From the NCBI GenBank assembly GCA_027924585.1, contig BSBM01000050.1:9075501-9139500 (forward strand): a DNA stretch of 64,000 bases, read 5' to 3'. Positions 58,252 through 64,000 of the stretch are shown one piece after another. The first letter of the stretch is position 1. Every line of letters starts with the position of its first letter. The position numbers were made by a program, and so were the translations under genes. The notes below the pieces were generated by a model. It ran no database searches. It was given only the letters and a program-made list of their open reading frames with translations, and was not told the origin of the DNA. Source of the DNA: Larix kaempferi (Eukaryota; Streptophyta; Pinopsida; Pinales; Pinaceae).

Positions 58252-61200
58252 GTGGTATCAGAGCCACTTTTTGAGCTTATGGTTTGTGACTTGCTTTTCT
58301 GCAAAATTCCTGGCCCTCTATCTGGTCTTGATCTGTCAATACTGTTTGCCAGCTCTTGTCGCTTTCTTCCTCCTGCGCGATCCTTTGGATTTTAGATGTT
58401 TGAAAGGAAACCCATGGCATGCGTTATTCCTCTCCAGTGAGCTGCGACCATGCTTTATGCAAATGAGACTCCTATCATCTCTCTCTTCATGGGCTGGGTT
58501 GATACCGAGAAGACCACCGTGGAAGCCATGGAAGATTTTGAAACTACCTTTGTCACCTGTGATTTGCAGGATTGAGTTGAACTTTGAATATTTTGCGGTT
58601 GTGTTGGAATTGAAGATATGTGACGGAAATCTACCTCTTAACATCCCGTGGAGAGCTTCATTTGTCACTAAATTTTCTTTTGAAGAGATGCGTGGTGCAT
58701 ATACCTAGAAAGAATTTGTGTTCCATGGAATGAATTCACTACGATTTTGGTGCTGCATTTCACATTTTTGAATACTGGTGATGTTGTTTGATGTGCTCTA
58801 CACTAAGCGCTGATCCCACAGTGCCCATTGCTGAGATTTATCACCTTCTTTATAGTGAACTACATGAACCCTAGTCCACTTTGAAGAATTGGACTAATGT
58901 GCATTGAGCTATAATAGAACAATGAATGTTGTTTCCTATCATATCCTCAAGACTGAATTGAGGCCTGTCATTGAATGACGTGAAATGAAGACTGCGTAGA
59001 TTCTTCTAAGTTGTGATTGTGTTGAATAAGTAGAATGCATTCATCGAATATTCGAGTGCATGAACCCTAAATCCCTCTCAATCGGAAAGAATTGTGTCAA
59101 CGCGCTGCTTCATTGGAATCGATATGCATGGTAATTGTTCAATGAAGAATGTATGAAGGTTGTTTGTTGTTCTCCACAAGACTTGAACTACAAATATCTC
59201 CAGTCCTACGCATTGAGACGCCACCATAAATTGAAGACCTGTACGCAAATTCATATTGGAGACCAGCTACGAATTGGAGACTTGCATGACCTGAAGGAGA
59301 AAAGACTTGTTGATCTCATTGTTGGAGACCTACGTCCATGAATGGTAAGGCTGTATTTTAATTGCTGCCTTTCATTAAAGCGTATATTCCGGGGTTGAAA
59401 AGATAATATGTGAAGGTGAAGATACATAGTGGCACCATGGAGATCCTCCACTATGTCAACTGACACTGTATTTCACGGAATCGATGATATATTCTTATAA
59501 ACAACAACAATATAAATATTTCTGAGACACGCTGGTGATGTTTCATTTACCTACGGTCTCTTACTAGAAGATAGATAACCTGTTCCTATTGATCCTCTAT
59601 GAACTAAGAAATACGACGTGGGAACTCCATCACGTTACATGAGTTCATTCGCTTTGCTCTCAAACTATGGCCATCTCCTAAGTTTGCTAGGGTTACACAT
59701 TGGGTACCATCACAACGGGTGCGTGGAGTTGCCTCTTCATCTATGCGTGAGACCCTTCTTTCGAAGTGTTCCGACTGTTATGAATGCATGTTGTGCGACG
59801 GTGGTGACGGTTGAAGAGTGGTATTGTTGCGATCTGTCTACGCCCATGGATTGAAGTTGAGAAGATGTTAATGCTATGACCGTAAAGTATTGCAACAGTT
59901 TCCAGTTAAAGACTGTTTGTTGTGTGCAGTATTCTTGCACTCATAATTGATGTTGCCTGCTTCAAATATTGGTTGCTCCAGCGGCCCGTCCAGTTTGTGC
60001 GGTAAAGCAATGGGTATATGGACGACGTGAGAAGGAGCACCGCCAGGTTTGTGGTTATTTATGTCTTTAGCTGTGGATTTACAATTGTGTTGCATTTAAT
60101 TTGGGATTGCAACCACCACTTAATACTGCATTGCGTGGAGCCAGTGTATTGGAGCTTCTTTCCTCCTCACAGTATGTTCGATGACTGATTCTTGGATGCA
60201 TTATTGTTGTGGGTATCCACCTATGGGAGAAGAGTCATAATTGTTGCACGTGAATGTCTTCCTAGAGACGGCTGCTACGTTTACCTTAAGTGGGTATTGG
60301 TATAAGATGTTGTTCGCCAGCAACGGAAATATTTCAAAAGCTATCTCTTCACTACAAGTGAGAGAGGTCTGGCCTTGGGGGCAATCAATGAGCCAGGTAC
60401 TGTCACCTGAATCCCAGCTCCTCCGTTTAGGTTAACTCCCAACGAATCCAAGGGGGGTAGTCCCTACAAAGAGTTGTCTATGGCTCAATGTCTTAAGTTT
60501 TAATAATGTATGGTGATGCGGATGGATGTTGTTTAGGAGTTTTAGTGATGAAAGACACACGACTTACTTTTAAATAAAACACAAGATAAGATGCAATCCA
60601 CGTTGCGAAACAGTATATAAAGACTTGAGATAATTAAGAAGCATCCACAGATAAAAATTAAATGATAAAAGGACCAGTGCCTTATCCAATGGGTAACGGA
60701 GTCAAAATAATTGAATTGTAGTGCTCGGGGATGCTGAAAAGTAAGTCTTGATAGTAATTGTTCATGAGATCATTGTGCAAATTATCTTGGTAAATTTCAA
60801 AGTTTTAATGGTTTTGATTATTATGGCTAAAACCAAGAATATCAAAAGGGGTGGAACCTTAACCGAGAAAAACACTGGCAACCTTTTAGATGATAGGTCG
60901 GGAGCACCCAGATTCAGAGAACAAGTGTTCTTACGGCCTGCCCTCGAGTCTAGCAGTGGATTCCCGGCACCACCTGTTTCAGGAAGTACTCAGTGATTTT
61001 GTCTTGATTGGGGTTTTGGGTAAAGTTTTAATTAATGTTATCACTTATGATTTTAACAAGTCTTCCACCTTTCTGAGTACTAGCCCAACCATTTCCGATT
61101 GGTAGAGCATACGGGTGTTGGACGATCAACCAATAATAAATTTATTAGGGGGAAAATGTGGGTTGAGATATTTTATTACTTAGAGCACTTGTTCAACTCT

Positions 61201-62957
61201 CCGACAGAGAGTGCTCTTGACTTGATCTTAGAGTGCTCTTGACTTGATATTATGACCACAGTTTAAGAGACTTGCTAATTTAAAATGCCTAATGTAGGGA
61301 AAGATGCAAGTCTAACAATGCTCTCCGATAGAGAGTGCTCTTGACTTGGATTTGGCCAATTTCAAGAGACTTTGTTCGTTTTAAGAAGCAAAAACTAGTT
61401 GTGATAACAAGATACTTCAACTTGCAATACTTAAATCATGTGATAGCTCAAAATAAATGTGAAATATTGCTAATCATGCTACTTGCAAAATAAAATGAAA
61501 CTTTACTTAGTGTTCTACCAAACAAATTTATTCTAAAGGTGGGATCAACCTCCGAACAAGGTCAACCACTAGAAACCATCAGTTCTGGAAACCTTCCAGC
61601 TAGCTTGATGTCCACAAGAAGCTGATGGGGGAACGAGAAGCTACCACAAAACTATGTGGCCTTTGGGATGCAATCCCAAAGTTAGCTTACTCTAGTCAAA
61701 ACTTGGAAGATAAATTAATCTAAGTACGAAAATAAATACTAATCTAAAGCATGAAATAACGGATCTAAGCTAACCAAACACAACACTCTTCCCCAAATGG
61801 GGAAGAAGACCTAAAAAGTGGAGGCCTCCTCCACTTAACTTTTTATTAAGCTTTTACAAATGCCTTGGGTTTTGGAACCTTGAAGGACTTTTGAGAGAAA
61901 GTAAAGCTTTGAAAAGTAAATTGAAGCAATCTCTTGGGATCTATTTCAAAGGATAAATAATGACTTCTTGTTTTGGATCGTCCTTATGGTCTTCTCAAAG
62001 CTCTCTTTGTTTCTTTTGAAGTCACTAAGGAGAAGAGAATGGTGAAAGTTTACTTGATTAGTACTTGGTTTATGCACCTTTTGTTGATCTTGGATCTAGC
62101 CTTTGGGCTAAAATTTCTTTATATGGAACTTTTGATGTAAACTTACTCTGCTATTTTGTAATTGCAAAGCCATTGGCTTAAAGAAATAAAGCGACTTTGG
62201 AGGTCCATATGTTGTCAAATGCTTTTCATGGAAATGTCTTCATAATATCAAGGTGAATTTGTTCTCGTTATTTGCTTGTAATTTCATATATTGATCTATA
62301 ATTTGCTTAAAAGGATTTCTTAAGCCCATACGATGGGCATTTGAATACAAGTTGTCCATTTATGTTTGGTTTAAGTGTGATTTGGAAGGAGTAGACTGTA
62401 GTTGGAAATACCTATACTATTATAATTCCACTTTTATTATGCATACTTTTATGATCAAGATGTGTTTATGAGTAATGCTTGTGCAGATCCCACATGTTTG
62501 AAGAGAGGTTTGAATCTTGAAGCTGCCTATAATACTCAATATTGAAGATTGAATCTTGAAACTAAGTGGAGCCACAAACAAATTGACAACGTTCAGATAT
62601 TTTTGTATCCTCTTGCATGAGCCCTCTCTTCATTTGCGCTGGTGAACCCGACCTGAAGATTGTTGCTGCAAATGTTGAAGACTAGTGTACACAGTTTCTA
62701 TGAGGTACATGAAACCTGCAATTTGTTTTAAGTTTAGTTTTGTCCTCTCTATTTCATGAAAGCGGCAATACTACAATATATATTGCAACAAATAGTTCAA
62801 ACTGCCACTATTTCACATTACCAAGTTTGATCATTTATTATTTTCTTGGAGAGACACCAAAGTCAGAACCTAAGGTACTGTATCCGATTTTAATATTATT
62901 TGAAGGATTTGGCACTGGAGAACGTGGAGAACGTGTCCTGCTTGTGAACAGTGATAT
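58252..62957 (+). other. Interior downstream of the short LTR, no recognisable coding
   Basis: About 4.7 kb after the primer site with no gag, protease, integrase or RT motif on either strand. The longest frame (58196-58708, 170 codons) starts inside the LTR and looks accidental. Repeated GAGAGTGCTCTTGACTTG phrases lie at 61206-61360. It could be the interior of a large non-autonomous element or unrelated spacer. Confidence 0.45.
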
Positions 62958-63404
62958 TTGTTAGAAATAGTAATTATTTTAGCGAGCTTAGCTTTTACTT
63001 TAATTCATATTTTGAAGTTCAGATAATAAATGCAACAGCATGCTTTGCATGCATGCAAAATCTAGGTTAGAGTTTTTAGGGTTTCCATAGGTGTTTAAAT
63101 ACACATTAGATTTTAGTTTCTTGCTTATTTCTGCCTCCAACCTTCATTTTTGTATCACGAAAATTAGTGAAGACCCGCAAAAATTAGGGGAAGAAGATTT
63201 TTTCATTATTCAATGAGAGTGATTGTTTTTTACTTTGAGGAAGTTATTTTCTTTTAGGAGATTCTTTAAGTAAGATTTTTTTTACAAAAGTCTTTTACGA
63301 GAGTAGGAGAGATTTTTTTTACAAAAGTCTTTTTTTATTTTTAAGGAAGTGAAGAGGAGTCTTTAAAAAAAAAAACAGGGAAGGAGATTGTTTTAAAAGG
63401 GCCA
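62958..63404 (+). other. Possible LTR or leader before a copia gag
   Basis: Starts TGTTAGAAATAGTAATTATT; has TTTAAATACACATTAG (TATA-like) at about 63090 and T-rich repeats at 63265-63340. I could not find a TGGTATCAGAGC primer site, so the LTR call is weak. Confidence 0.35.
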
Positions 63405-63425
63405 GTGAAAGGCTCTGCAGCGTCT

Positions 63426-64000
63426 ATGGCTTCTAGCAGCAACAATCAATCTCAGATTTCTCCTCTTACATGGAAAAAGGACTATGATGTATGGGCCACG
63501 AGGATGGCAGTTTATCTCAGATCAGAAGATGTGTGGGAATATGTCGTGAATGGCTATTCCGAACCAGCAGATGACAACTTTTCAAGCCCTTTCAAACGCA
63601 TAAAAGGATGTCCTGCGAGCGTACAGGAAGAAGGATGCAAAGGCACTACATCTCATAATGAACGCTTTGGATAACATCGTATTTCCAAAGATATCAGCTT
63701 CATTACATGCCAAAGCAGCATGGAAAACCTTGGCGACCAGTTATCAGGGTGCTGGTAAGGTACAAACAACTACACTCCAAAACCTAAGAAGAGATTTTGA
63801 AGATCTAAAGATGAAAGAATCAGACTCAGTAGATTCTTTCATGACCTAAGTCATGGGGATTGTTAATCAGCTGAATACCTATGGTGAAAAGATCGAAGAT
63901 CAATGGGTGGTTGAAAGGGTTCTGAGATCCCTACCCCACAAATTTGATCTGAAAGTTGCAGCAATTGAAGAAGCAAAGGATCTGAGTACTCTCTCTATAG
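63426..64000 (+). pseudogene. Copia-type gag, runs off the window
   Basis: ATG at 63426 gives MASSSNNQSQISPLTWKKDY, DVWATRMAVYLRSEDVWEYV, a standard copia gag start. A frameshift near 63600 moves to LRAYRKKDAKALHLIMNALD, then KAAWKTLATSYQGAGKVQTT and LQNLRRDFEDLKMKESDSVD. After a TAA at 63847 the frame goes on with QLNTYGEKIEDQWVVERVLR to the edge. Block order and spacing are normal. Not close to Copia-1 or Copia-3 gag by eye, so a third copia family. Confidence 0.85.

Noticed and set aside
58196-58708. 170-codon plus-strand frame
   Set aside because: It starts inside an LTR and crosses the primer site; no motif, so probably chance.

Overview
This window is a plant nuclear transposon landscape. 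I find no host gene I can defend. The plant call rests on Ty1/copia elements with initiator-Met primer sites, a Ty3/gypsy element with a tRNA-Asp-like primer site and what looks like a second RNase H (a Tat-type trait), and long AT-rich spacers. The deep nesting of old, stop-riddled elements fits a large-genome plant, perhaps a gymnosperm; that last step is inference.

Layout. 1-4616: the start of an antisense long-LTR element (LTR-A) whose LTR carries a large decayed ORF. 4617-30851: a Ty3/gypsy element (Gypsy-1) whose 5' LTR was hit by LTR-A. Its gag is split by a copia element (Copia-1, 7662-19720, TSD TTTAA). Copia-1 is split by a solo LTR (9319-10667, TSD AGAGC) and by an antisense copia (Copia-2, 12673-18196, TSD TTACA). 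A second solo LTR (26005-27774, TSD CTAGA) sits between Gypsy-1 pol and its 3' LTR. 30852-31725: a tandem array beside the 3' LTR. 31726-38157: non-coding spacer with a diverged direct duplication and a tRNA-like sequence. 38158-57119: another copia (Copia-3, same family as Copia-2), whose gag zinc knuckle is split by a 12.3-kb two-gene element, TIR-1 (40053-52366). 57120-64000: spacer, a short-LTR element of unknown content, and the start of another copia gag.

The best candidate for something undescribed is TIR-1. It has imperfect terminal inverted repeats, a 5-bp duplication (GGACA), subterminal palindromes near both ends, and two convergent multi-exon genes. One resembles a DDE-type transposase outside the usual plant superfamilies. 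The other is an unrecognised companion with a glycine-rich tail. A near-perfect hairpin with a mini-ORF in each arm lies between them. The second candidate is the LTR-resident ORF, with a coiled-coil C-terminus, seen in both Gypsy-1 LTRs and, as a different protein, in LTR-A.

All pol and transposase genes carry stops or frameshifts, so nothing here looks autonomous. Boundaries supported by matching TSDs are the firmest calls. Domain calls come from motif reading by eye, and all spliced models are inferred.
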